Below, in pieces: positions 49,536 through 58,393 of a DNA stretch of 64,000 nt. The notes under the pieces are model-generated. The model saw only the letters and a list, made by a program, of their open reading frames with translations. It had not been told where the DNA came from and ran no database searches. Position numbers and translations under genes: made by a program. This DNA comes from GCA-003244245 sp050700115 (GTDB taxonomy: Bacteria > Actinomycetota > Actinomycetes > Mycobacteriales > Pseudonocardiaceae): positions 28,454-92,453 of the forward strand of contig JBOHGG010000017.1 of NCBI GenBank assembly GCA_050700115.1, read 5' to 3'. Positions within the stretch are counted from its first letter, which is position 1. Each line of letters opens with the position of its first letter.

Positions 49536-52500
49536 GTGAAGGCGCAGGAGCGTTCGCGGTGGTATCGATACGTTGATGCGGCACTGGTTCGTGCGAGCGT
49601 GCATACCGGCGACGTAGTTGCCCGGCCATGGCCTGAGCTGGACGATGACGCCGAGATCGAGCAGTTGTGCGCCTGGCTTGCTCAGGTCTGGGCGCAGGCG
49701 CGCGTCGCGGAGGCTGTCGCGGTGGCCAGCCCGGTGTTGGCGGGTCGTGTTGAGGCGGTATGCGGGGGGCTGCGGCCGCGTGCTGGTCAGGTGCGGCGCA
49801 TGGTGATGTCGTTGGCCCGGTATGTGGTGCGGATGCGCGGCAGGGCCACGCCTTTCGGGGCGTTCGCGGGGGTGGCTCCGCTGCGTTTCGGCCCGCAGGT
49901 GTCGGTGCTGTGGATCGGCGGCCAGCAGGCGCAGACCAGAGCCGACGCGGTGTGGCTGGCTGGGGTGGTCGCCCGGCTGGAGGCATGTTCTGCGCTTCGG
50001 CGCCGCCTCCCGGTCATGGTGCACGATCTTGTGTTCGTGCGGGGTGAGCGGCTGGTGGTGCCCTGGCAACCGCATGCCGGCGACCCAGCCCGCAGCACCT
50101 CGGTAGAGGTGTCGGTGCGCTACAGCCCGGCGGTCCGAACGATCATGCACACAGCCCGATCGCCCATCCAGGCTGGTGACCTGATCGACAAACTGGCCAC
50201 CGAGTTCCCCGATGCTCCCGTCTCGGCGATCGAGGGCATGGTGGCGGAGCTGGTGGCACGGGGCGTCCTGATCACCAGCCTGCGTCCTCCCTCGACCAGC
50301 ACCGATGGACTGGCCCACGTACTGCACCAGCTCCATGAAGTGGAAGCGGACACGCTGGAGGAGGTGGAGTCGCTGGTAGAGCAACTGCAGGTGATCCACG
50401 CGGAGTTGCAGGCCACGGACTGCGCGACGGACTGGGTCGATGGGCGGGCCCGGCGGGCGACAGCAGCGCGGATGCGGGCGCTGTCGGCTGCTGTCGAGCA
50501 GCCGCTGATGGTGGATCTACGGCTGGGCTGCACTGTGGTGCTCCCCCCGCAGGTGGTGGGCGAGGCCGAATCCGCTGCGGGGGCGTTGCTGAGGCTGTCC
50601 CCGGTCCCGGCCGGACACCCGGCGTGGCGCGAGTATCACTCCAGGTTCCTGGACCGGTACGGCCCCGGCGCTGTGGTCCCGGTCGACCAGCTCATTGATC
50701 CCACGGCCGGGCTCGGATTCCCCAAACACTATCGGGAGTCGGGGCGCCCGGCCCGGCATGCGGAGATGTCGCAGCGGGATGAACGCCTGCTTGCGCTGGC
50801 CCAGCAGGCGGCTCTGGACGGCGCGCAGGAGATCGTGCTCGACAACGATGGTCTCGACGGTCTGGCAGCCGGCGGGATGGACGAGGTGCGGTCCGCTCCG
50901 CATGTGGACTTGTGCGTCGAGGTACGCGCGCCCACGATGGCCGCGTTGACCGAAGGCGCGTTCACGTTGGCGGTGAGTGGGATCGGCCCTACGGCGGTCG
51001 CCACGACCGGCCGGTTCCTCGACATCGTGCCCGACGACGATCGCCAGCGGATGATCAGCCTGTACGGCCAGTTGCCGGTCGGCGTGCGCGGCGCACTGCC
51101 CGCTCAGTTGTCGTTCCCGCCCCAGCATCCGCGCATGGAGAACGTCGCCCGCGCACCGCTGCTGTTACCCGGTGTGATCTCTCTTGCCGAGTACCGCGAT
51201 GGCTTGCGGGGACGCATCCCGGTGCAGGATTTGGCGGTTACCGCCGACAGCGACGGGCTGTATGTGGTGTCGCTGTCCCGGCGGCGAGTGGTGGAGCCGA
51301 TCGTGGCGCACGCGGCTGCCGGCACACCATGCCCGCGATGGCGCGTTTGCTGTTCGAGATTCCGCGGGCCCGCAGCGCGGCAGTCTCGCTGTTCACCTGG
51401 GGAGCTGCGGCCTGCTTGCCGTTCCTGCCGCGTGTCCGCTACGGCCGGAGCATTCTTGCCCCCGCGCGGTGGCGTGTCCCCGCCGGTGAGCTGCCCGGCC
51501 CACTCGCGCCGTGGCGCGAGTGGGCGGCGGCCATGGCGGCAGCACGCGACCACCTGCGGCTGCCCGCCAGCGTGTATGTGGGTGCGGCGGATCGTCGTCT
51601 GCGGTTGAACTTGGACGATCCCATGGACCTGACGCTGCTGCGCGCTTACCTGGATGGGGCCGGCGATGCCGTCACGGTGTCGGAGGCGCCCACCGCCGCT
51701 GATCACGGATGGTTCGCCGGCCGCGCCCACGAGATCGTCATCCCGCTGGCCGCGACCGCGCCGCCCGCCTGCGCCCCGGCCATCGTGGCCAGCTCGGGTC
51801 CGCTGCCGCTGATCGGGCGTGAGGACGGCATGCTGCCGGGGTCGCAGGTTCTGTTTGCCAAGGTGTACGGGCACCCGGACGTGTTCGACACGATCCTCAC
51901 CGACCATCTGCCCGCTCTGCTGTCGGTGTGGGACCAACCGCCGGCGTGCTGGTTCGTGCGCTACCGCAATCCAGCACCGCACCTGCGGCTGCGTCTACAC
52001 CTGCGCGACTACGGGCAGGCCGCTGTCCGTGTCGGGGTGTGGGCAGCCGACTTGCGGCGACGTGGCCTGATCGGTGACCTGGTCCTGGACACTTATCACC
52101 CGGAGACGGCACGGTACGGATCCGGTGCGGCCATGGCCGCCGCCGAAGCGGTGTTCGCCGCCGACTCCGCAGCGGTCCTGGCCCAACTCACGGCCCTGGC
52201 TGCCTCGCGGGAGGTGCACCCGTACGCGCTCACCGCGGCGAGCCTGGTCGACCTGGCGGCTGCCACGACCGGAAGCCAGCCCGCGGGGATGCGGTGGTTC
52301 ATCGACCACGCCGAGCTCGCGGGTCACGCTCCCGTTCGTGACCGCGACATTCTCCGCCAGGCTGTCAGCCTGGCGGACCTCGACGGGGACAGGGCGGCAC
52401 TGCAGGCCATCCCGGGCGGCCCGCAGATCGCGACCGCCTGGCACCTACGGCGCCAGGCGGTGACCAGCTACGCAGACTGTCTCGCCGGCGACGCCACCCA

Positions 52501-52660
52501 CGTGAGACCGACCCAGGTGTTGCTGTCGCTGCTGCACATGCACCACGTGCGCGCCCATGGGATCGACCCCGACTCCGAAGGGCTGTCCCACCGGCTGGCG
52601 CGCGCCGTCGCCCTGGCCTGGAACGCCCGCCAGAACACGATCGAGGCAAGCCCGAGATGA
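49536..52660 (+). pseudogene. Class I lanthipeptide dehydratase (LanB type), split by an apparent frameshift
   Basis: The first frame, from GTG 49536 (GGAGG eight bases upstream), encodes the glutamylation domain: WYRYVDAALVRASVHTGD, then MRGRATPFGAFAGVAPLRFG and onward to RRRVVEPIVAHAAAG. Between 51318 and 51330 the homology jumps to another frame, starting HTMPAMARLLFEIPRA and continuing through SQVLFAKVYGHPDVFDTIL, CWFVRYRNPAPHLRLRLHL and the SpaB_C-like elimination domain to the stop at 52660. The change fits loss of one base. An ATG at 51329 in the second frame could restart translation, giving two polypeptides. Whether this is a pseudogene, a sequencing error or a truly split enzyme cannot be decided here. 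It is coupled to lanC by ATGA. Confidence 0.75.
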
Positions 52661-53937
52661 CCATGCTCGCAGACAGCCTGCATAGCCGGCAGCTGCGCAC
52701 CGCCCAAGCGGTGGCTACCGCCCTGAGCGACGCTCTGGTGGTGCCCCCACCGCCTGAGCTCGGCGGCGACCGCAGCCCGAGCAGCCCTCGCTGGAGGTGC
52801 CAGTCGCTGTCCAAAGGTGCCGCCGGCGTCGCGATCCTGCACGGGGTCCGCCCGCAGGGCGCGCCGGGCAGGGGGAATCCGGTGCACCTGTGGCTGGCCT
52901 GCGCCACCCGCGAGGATCTCAGCGCAGGGCTGGGGGCCGGTCTGTGGTTCGGCGCCCCAGCGGTCGCCTTCTCCGTGTCCACCGCCGCGCCGCAGCAGTA
53001 CCCGCGGGCGATGAAGAGCCTGGACGCCGCCGTCAGCAAGCTCGTGCGCGCACGCCTGGAGGTTGCCTTTGCCCGGCTGGCCGCCGCCGTCCGGCCGGCA
53101 CTGTCCGAGTTCGACCTGGTCCGCGGCCTGACCGGACTGGGCGCATACCTGCTGCGCCGTGATCCGGACGGCGAACTGGTCCGCCGCGTGCTGGCCTACC
53201 TGGTACAGCTCACCCAACCGCTTCCCACCGACGATGACGCAGGGCCCAGTGCGCCGGGCTGGTGGACCAGCGACGTCCCCTCCGGGCAACCAGCCCACGC
53301 CTTCCGCGGCGGTCACGCAGACCTCGGAATGGCCCACGGCATCAGTGGCCCGCTCGCGCTGCTGGCCCTGGCGATGAAAAAGGGGATCACCGTCGACGGC
53401 CACACCGGCGCCATCGAGGGGATCTGCCAATGGTTGAACGCCTGGCGCCACGAGGCAGCTACGGGACCGTGGTGGCCCGAACGGGTCAGTCTCGCCGAGC
53501 TGCGCACCGGCCGGTCAGTCCACAACGGCCCGGCACGGCCCTCCTGGTGCTACGGAACTCCCGGGCTGGCACGCGCGCAGCAACTGGCCGGTCAGGCCCT
53601 GGGCGACCCCGTCCGCCAGCAGATGGCGGAACACGCTTTGGTCAGTTGTGTGTCCGATCCGGCCCAGCTCGCCCGCATCACCGACCCCGCACTCTGCCAC
53701 GGCTGGGCGGGCCTGATCGCGACAGTGTGGTGCACCGCCGCCGACGCCCGTTCCCCCGAGATCGGTGTCCACCTGCCGCGTCTGATCGACACGTTACTCA
53801 AGCACGTCCAAGCCGATCATTCGCCGCCCTGGCGACTGCCCGGCCTGATCGAGGGCGACGCGGGAGTCGCCCTGACCCTACAAAGCGTGACAACCCCGAC
53901 GGATCCCGGCTGGCAGACCTGCCTGCTGCTCAACTGA
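52657..53937 (+). CDS. Lanthionine synthetase C-like cyclase (LanC type)
   Basis: The 426-residue protein has the LanC alpha-toroid layout with repeated GxxG segments (GGHADLGMAHGISGPLALL). Zinc ligands occur in SWCYGTPGLARA (Cys near residue 298) and LCHGWAGLIATVW (Cys-His near 347-348); a further catalytic His lies in MAHGISG. It catalyses addition of Cys thiols to dehydro residues to form thioether rings. It lies in the FxLD cluster between the dehydratase and the SpaB_C-type protein with ATGA coupling to the former. Its N-terminus (about 100 residues) is less conserved. Confidence 0.9.
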   Translation: MTMLADSLHSRQLRTAQAVATALSDALVVPPPPELGGDRSPSSPRWRCQSLSKGAAGVAILHGVRPQGAPGRGNPVHLWLACATREDLSAGLGAGLWFGAPAVAFSVSTAAPQQYPRAMKSLDAAVSKLVRARLEVAFARLAAAVRPALSEFDLVRGLTGLGAYLLRRDPDGELVRRVLAYLVQLTQPLPTDDDAGPSAPGWWTSDVPSGQPAHAFRGGHADLGMAHGISGPLALLALAMKKGITVDGHTGAIEGICQWLNAWRHEAATGPWWPERVSLAELRTGRSVHNGPARPSWCYGTPGLARAQQLAGQALGDPVRQQMAEHALVSCVSDPAQLARITDPALCHGWAGLIATVWCTAADARSPEIGVHLPRLIDTLLKHVQADHSPPWRLPGLIEGDAGVALTLQSVTTPTDPGWQTCLLLN

Positions 53938-53965
53938 CCGATGACGACCGCCAAGGGACCGGGTG

Positions 53966-54829
53966 ATGAACAGCCAGAACCTCGCCACCAGGTGGCGCCA
54001 GGTGAACCTGTGGTGCGACGACTGGCAGGCCGCTGAGCAGATGGCCGTCACCCGCCTCGAGCCGTTGCTGACCGAGGCCGATCACACCGAATCCATCACC
54101 TGCTGGTGGTTCGTCCGCAAAGGCGCATCCTGGCGGCTGCGCTTCCTGCCCGTCGACGGCCGTGACGAGACTGGCACCACCTTCGTGGAAGCGCTGACGG
54201 GAACACTGATGGACCAGGGCGCGATCCGCCGATGGACCACGGCCATCTACGAGCCTGAGATCCGCGCGTTCGGCGGCGCTGACGCCATGGACGTCGCTCA
54301 CGCGCTGTTCCACGCCCACAGCCGCCATCTCCTACGCCACCTCGCGCAGGCCCGCAAGGACCACCGTCGCGAGCTGGGACTGCTCCTGGGCACCCAGCTG
54401 ATGCGCGCCGCCGGGCAGGACTGGTATGAACAAGGCGACATCTGGGCGACCGTCGCCGCGCACCGGGTCGCCGAGCACCACCCGACTGAGCCCTCGCCGA
54501 CAGCGGTGGCAGCCGTGCGCCAGCTCATCACCGCGGCCGCCGACACCGACCACAGCCCCCTGCGATCCGCGCCCGCCTGGCCGGCCGCATTCCGACACGC
54601 TGGCCGAGCTCTCGCCGACCTGGCCGCGCGGGGGAGCCTCACGCGGGGCCTGCGGGCCGTCCTGACCCATCACGTCCTGTTCGCCTGGAACCGTCTGGGT
54701 ATGTCGGCCCAGCAGCAGCACCTCCTGGCGGCTGCCGCCAGCAAGGTCGTCTTCCAGCAGGAACCGGCGCCCGCCCCCGGCCTGGCCCGCGGCCGCGGGG
54801 TCGCCGCCCGGCTACAGTGCGCGCGGTGA
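53966..54829 (+). CDS. Thiopeptide-type bacteriocin biosynthesis (SpaB_C-like) protein
   Basis: The 287-residue protein resembles the stand-alone SpaB_C/elimination-domain family. It has RQVNLWCDDWQAAEQMAVTRLEPLLTEA, then CWWFVRKGASWRLRFLP, EPEIRAFGGADAMDVAHALFHAHSRHLL and a helical end LTRGLRAVLTHHVLFAWNRLGM. In FxLD clusters this protein accompanies a full LanB, so the locus carries two elimination-type domains. The ATG at 53966 (or GTG at 53963) follows AAGGGA, and the stop overlaps the next start as GTGA. It may complete dehydration by removing glutamate from glutamylated Ser/Thr, or serve another accessory step. Confidence 0.85.
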   Translation: MNSQNLATRWRQVNLWCDDWQAAEQMAVTRLEPLLTEADHTESITCWWFVRKGASWRLRFLPVDGRDETGTTFVEALTGTLMDQGAIRRWTTAIYEPEIRAFGGADAMDVAHALFHAHSRHLLRHLAQARKDHRRELGLLLGTQLMRAAGQDWYEQGDIWATVAAHRVAEHHPTEPSPTAVAAVRQLITAAADTDHSPLRSAPAWPAAFRHAGRALADLAARGSLTRGLRAVLTHHVLFAWNRLGMSAQQQHLLAAAASKVVFQQEPAPAPGLARGRGVAARLQCAR

Positions 54830-56034
54830 CCATCGACACCGCGACCACGGACCCCGCGCAGTTGCGGACGGCCCTGGCAGACTACATCCGCCGCCGCGGG
54901 ACATTCCGAACCCCACAGGTAGAGGCTGCCTTCCGGGCCGTGCCACGGCACCTGTTCCTTCCGGGCGTGGACCTGGAGACGGCCTACGCGCCCCGGGTCG
55001 TGGTGACCAAACGCGCCGAGGACGGCACCGCCATCTCATCGGCCTCCAGCCCTAACCTCGTGGCCACGATGCTGGAACAGCTCGACGTCCAGCCCGGCCA
55101 CCGGGTGCTCGAGATCGGCGCGGCCACCGGCATCAACGCCGCTCTACTGGCCGAACTGGTCGGCCCCACCGGCGAGGTCGTCACCATCGAGATCGATGAC
55201 GACCTCGCCGGTGGAGCCCGCGCGGGACTGACCGGGGCCGGATACCACCAGGTCGCGGTGATCTGCGCTGACGGCGCGCACGGCCACCCTGCCCTGGCAC
55301 CCTATGACAGGATCATCGTGACCGCGGGGGCGTGGGGCCTTGCCTGCGCCTGGTGGCAGCAACTCGCCGTCGGGGGCCGCTTAGTAGTACCGCTGCGCCT
55401 GCACGGCAGCGGCCTCACCCGTGCGATCGCGTTCGACCTCCCACAGCCCGGCCTTATGGTCAGCACGTCGGCACAGGTGTGCGGCTTCGTGCCCATGCGC
55501 GGCGCCGCCGCCCACGCCGAACGCTCTGTGCGGCTCGCCGTCGACGTCGTCCTGCACCTCGACGCCGACGACCTGGGAGACGAGGCCGCGCTCGGCCAGG
55601 CTTTCACCTATCCCGCGCACCAGCAGTGGACGGGCGTGCAGATCCGCGACGGCGAGCCCGTCGAACACCTTGACCTCTGGCTGGCCACGACCACCAGCAA
55701 CTTCGCCCGACTCTCCGTAGGGTCCCAGGCACGCGAGACCGGACTGGTCGACCCCCCACTGCGGTGGGCCGGCGCAGCCCTGCACGACAACGGGACCCTC
55801 GCCTACCTCGCGCTACGACCGCACAGCGATGAATCGACCGAGCTGGGCGTGATCGCGCACGGCCCTAACAGCAGAAACTTCGCCGCGCACACCGCCGACC
55901 TGCTGCACCGATGGAACAGTGAACGGCCCACCCAGCCCATCATCACCGCTCATCACGGAGACACGTCCGATCACCAGCTCTTGCCCGCAACCCATATCGT
56001 CCGACCAGACACCCGGCTGATCATCGGCTGGTGA
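54826..56034 (+). CDS. FxLD-system methyltransferase (protein-L-isoaspartate O-methyltransferase-like)
   Basis: The 402-residue protein starts with a PIMT-like domain: RRRGTFRTPQVEAAFRAVPRHLFLPG, substrate loop ISSASSPNLVATMLEQL, and SAM-binding VLEIGAATGINAALLAELVGP, then CADGAHGHPALAPYDRIIVTAG. About 190 further residues form the C-terminal domain specific to FxLD methyltransferases. Related LanS-type enzymes methylate an Asp side chain in the lanthipeptide; the ester then rearranges through a succinimide to isoaspartate. The candidate target here is Asp44 or a nearby Asp of the core. GTG start at 54826 overlaps the previous stop. Last gene of the cluster; no dedicated transporter or protease is seen. 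Confidence 0.88.
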   Translation: MTIDTATTDPAQLRTALADYIRRRGTFRTPQVEAAFRAVPRHLFLPGVDLETAYAPRVVVTKRAEDGTAISSASSPNLVATMLEQLDVQPGHRVLEIGAATGINAALLAELVGPTGEVVTIEIDDDLAGGARAGLTGAGYHQVAVICADGAHGHPALAPYDRIIVTAGAWGLACAWWQQLAVGGRLVVPLRLHGSGLTRAIAFDLPQPGLMVSTSAQVCGFVPMRGAAAHAERSVRLAVDVVLHLDADDLGDEAALGQAFTYPAHQQWTGVQIRDGEPVEHLDLWLATTTSNFARLSVGSQARETGLVDPPLRWAGAALHDNGTLAYLALRPHSDESTELGVIAHGPNSRNFAAHTADLLHRWNSERPTQPIITAHHGDTSDHQLLPATHIVRPDTRLIIGW

Positions 56035-56043
56035 CCCAAGACG

Positions 56044-56364
56044 TCTGTTCCCGCTCGGGAGAACGGCAGTCGGTGCGTCCGCTGCTGGCCGGGATCGCTG
56101 CTCGTTGCCGGCGGCAGCGTCACAGCGCTCGATCACCTCACCGACCGGGAACGTGACGTCCTGCGGCAGATCGGCCTCGGCCGCAGCAACAGCGAGATCG
56201 CCGCCGAGTTCGTCGTCAGCGAGAACACCGTCAAGACGCACATGTCGCGGGTGTTCACCAAGCTCGCCGTCCGCGACCGCGCCCAAGCCGTCGTGCTCGC
56301 CTACGAAACCGGCCTGGTCACTGTAGGCAGCCTGAGCGGGCCAGATCGCCCGCGCCCCTGCTGA
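56044..56364 (+). pseudogene. LuxR/NarL-type response regulator remnant
   Basis: The frame ending at 56364 encodes LTDRERDVLRQIGLGRSNSEI, then AAEFVVSENTVKTHMSRVFTKLAVRDRAQAVVLAYETGLV, an intact NarL-type helix-turn-helix. No start codon lies in that frame after the preceding gene. A piece of the linker (RPLLAGIAA) is readable in another frame just upstream, and the receiver domain is missing. It is therefore the 3' part of a response-regulator gene cut by deletion and frameshift, left behind the lanthipeptide cluster. Confidence 0.7.
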
Positions 56365-56475
56365 CCCGCCCACAGTTGCCTCTACGGGCGCGCATCCACC
56401 CCGGGAGTGCCTCGGGGCGTACGGATACGTCGTTGCTCCGCCCATCCCGGCCTGCCCGGAGTTAGGGTGTTCCTC

Positions 56476-56868
56476 ATGCCCGCCGCTGCGCACCTCCCCG
56501 AGCCGCACCGTTCGTCGGCGGCGGATCCGGACGTCGACGGGCTGGGGCCGTCCCCGGAGTGGGCGGGGGACGCAATCGCCACGGAAAGGTTCGGCTCTCC
56601 GGAGGCGATCCGGGCGGCGCTGCTGCCTGAGCAGGTAGGCGAGTTCGACGCCGCCTTCGACGCCGCGCTCACAGCGGCCCGGCAGACGTTGCACCTAGAC
56701 CAGCTACGCCATGTGCTGCGCATGTGGCGGCGGATGGCGTTGATGACCGAGCAGGACCCCGACGGCCACCGGCAGATGCTGGTCACCGCCGCCGAGGTCC
56801 AACGCACCGGCCGGCCCCGGCCAGGCAGTGTGTCCTGGAGCGAACTCACAACCGAGCTCGGTCTCTGA
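56476..56868 (+). CDS. DUF6247-like small acidic protein, possible antitoxin
   Basis: The 130-residue protein contains GSPEAIRAALLPEQVGEFDAAFDAALTAARQTLHLDQLRHVLRMWRRMALMTEQDPDGHRQML. This helical pattern is one I associate with DUF6247 proteins, often found upstream of small RelE-like toxin genes. It starts at ATG 56476 and is followed 30 bp downstream by a small gene with toxin-like size and frameshift. The pairing suggests an antitoxin role, but this is inference from position and acidity. I see no DNA-binding motif. Confidence 0.6.
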   Translation: MPAAAHLPEPHRSSAADPDVDGLGPSPEWAGDAIATERFGSPEAIRAALLPEQVGEFDAAFDAALTAARQTLHLDQLRHVLRMWRRMALMTEQDPDGHRQMLVTAAEVQRTGRPRPGSVSWSELTTELGL

Positions 56869-56898
56869 CCGTCCCCCAGGCCAGGACTGGCTTTCCTG

Positions 56899-57160
56899 AT
56901 GTCGTACCCGCTCGACATCGACCCTGCGGCGCGCGCCCAGATCCAGGCGCTGCCGCCGGCGGGAGTCGACGCGCTCGCCGAGGCCATGACGGGTGCTCTC
57001 GCTGGTGCCCGAACGAGGCGAGCCGATCAATGCGGCCAATCCCGATGGAGGGGTCTACCAGTTGACCTTCGGCGGCGGCCGCGAGCTGATCACCTATCTG
57101 TTGCTCACCGACCACAACCGGGTCGATGTACTCATCGTGACGTGGGCGGACTTCGGCTAG
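56899..57160 (+). pseudogene. Small RelE-like toxin candidate with frameshift
   Basis: The first frame gives MSYPLDIDPAARAQIQALPPAGVDALAEAMT. Removing one G from the run at 56991-56993 restores a second frame reading VLSLVPERGEPINAANPDGG, then VYQLTFGGGRELITYLLLTDHNRVDVLIVTWADFG and a stop at 57160. The combined ~86-residue product has the alpha-beta layout of RelE/ParE-like proteins. As written, the frameshift destroys the C-terminal strands. It lies directly downstream of the DUF6247-like gene. The family call is tentative. Confidence 0.55.
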
Positions 57161-57311
57161 CAGAGCCCACTGGAATCGCGCCGCGCTGGTTTGCTGGAAC
57201 GGCTCGGCGTCCCGGAACGTGGCCACGATCGAGGTGGATCCGGACCTGACGGGCGCGGGCCGTAGCGGTTTTCGGTGGACAAGCTGCACGACGCCTTGGG
57301 ATGCTGCACGC

Positions 57312-57575
57312 ATGACAGTACAGATCGCCGTTCGACTCGACGACGTACTCGCCGAGAACGCGCGGGCCGCGGCTGCGGCCGCAGGGACGAACCTGTCCGA
57401 GTGGGTTCGGTCTGCGATCCGGCAGCAGGCGGCACTGGCGACCGCGCTGCGGGCCCGGGCCGAGGAGGACACCGGCCCACCGCTGTACACCGACGAGCAG
57501 GAGGACGTTCTCGTCGCCGCCCGCCGACGCCGCGCCGCCGCGGCGTTCACCGACGCTGCGTTTGGCCAGGAGTGA
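57312..57575 (+). CDS. Ribbon-helix-helix antitoxin
   Basis: The 87-residue protein begins with a clear ribbon-helix-helix (TVQIAVRLDDVLAENARAAAAAAGTNLSEWVRSAIRQQA) followed by an acidic, toxin-binding tail (EEDTGPPLYTDEQEDVLVAARRRR). Its stop overlaps the GTG start of the next gene by 4 nt, as expected for an antitoxin-toxin operon. ATG at 57312; the frame is open further upstream without conserved sequence. Confidence 0.85.
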   Translation: MTVQIAVRLDDVLAENARAAAAAAGTNLSEWVRSAIRQQAALATALRARAEEDTGPPLYTDEQEDVLVAARRRRAAAAFTDAAFGQE

Positions 57576-57934
57576 GCGCACCCGCACCGCGGTCACCGCT
57601 GTCCCCGGGGCCGCCCGGGATCCGGTTCGGGCAGGTGTGGGAATCCCCCGACGAGACCATCGGCTCAATGCGCTACCTCGTCGTCTCCTCCGACGCCTAC
57701 AACGCCGCCTTCGGCGACCGCCGCGTTATCGCCGTCGAGGTTGACTCCCGCGCGGTCTACCAAGGCGCCTACCGCGAACCCATCGTCGACGCCGGCACCG
57801 CTCATCTCGACCGGCTCACCTGGGTCACCCGCCGCCAGCTCGTCGAGCTCGTCGCCGAGCTCCACCCCGACCGCCACGCCCCCGTCAGTGGCGTCATCCG
57901 AGGATTGATCGGCAACATCTCACAAGCTGGCTAA
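57572..57934 (+). CDS. PemK/MazF-like toxin
   Basis: The 120-residue protein has the SH3-like toxin outline: GIRFGQVWESPDE near the N-terminus, RYLVVSSDAYNAAFGDRRVIAVEVD in the middle, AYREPIVDAGTAHLDRLTWVTRRQL and a C-terminal helix. MazF/PemK proteins are sequence-specific endoribonucleases. The motifs are weaker than in typical MazF, and a CcdB-like assignment is possible. GTG start, coupled to the upstream ribbon-helix-helix gene, which should neutralise it. Confidence 0.7.
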   Translation: MSAPAPRSPLSPGPPGIRFGQVWESPDETIGSMRYLVVSSDAYNAAFGDRRVIAVEVDSRAVYQGAYREPIVDAGTAHLDRLTWVTRRQLVELVAELHPDRHAPVSGVIRGLIGNISQAG

Positions 57935-58024
57935 GCGCTCGGCACCGGAAGTCCGTCGGAGGTTGACGGTCGGGGTATCAGGTACAGGTCGCAGGCGCAG
58001 GCGAGTGCCCTGGGCTGGTGTGTC

Positions 58025-58082
58025 GTGAACTCGGCGTCACCGACATCTCCGCTCGCTGCAACGTCGCTGGTGTCGAGTTCAC
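58025..58082 (-). repeat. Dispersed 58-bp hairpin repeat, copy 3 (inverted)
   Basis: A 58-bp palindromic element with the same GTGAACTCG and GTCGAGTTCAC ends. Its reverse complement aligns with copies 1 and 2, including the flank CCAGCCCAGGG, so it is inserted in the opposite direction. Arms show four mismatches, making it the most diverged copy. It lies downstream of the PemK-like toxin gene. Confidence 0.8.
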
Positions 58083-58393
58083 GACGCGCGCAATCGCTGC
58101 ATCGGACGACACCGATCTCGCACCGTTTCCCCTGGCTGCACCTGCCCGAGGCGGGTGCATTGGTGACGAGCTCGTTCAACCAGCGTCGTTGTCGAGGAGG
58201 ACATCCTGGAGAGGTCGTCCACTCCGGCCGCGCCGACTATGGCACACCCTCGAACACGTCGAGTAGGTCGCTCCCACCGCAGCCAGGGAGGCCTATGCCT
58301 TTCGGGGTTTTTGCTCGGATCGAGGTAGCCTCTCGGGCATGCCGTTAGGACTGCCTTACCTCTTCGGGCCCTGCGAGTGAGCGCGTCGTCGGC
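58083..58393. other. Non-coding region upstream of the flippase gene
   Basis: About 310 bases with no convincing frame. A TTAGG...CCTTACC stretch near 58346-58361 faintly resembles an iron box, but the neighbouring genes have no iron link. It presumably contains the promoter of the flippase-glycosyltransferase pair. Confidence 0.35.

Noticed and set aside
58346..58361. TTAGG...CCTTACC iron-box-like sequence before the flippase gene
   Set aside because: The spacing differs from the 19-bp box and neither downstream gene is linked to iron.
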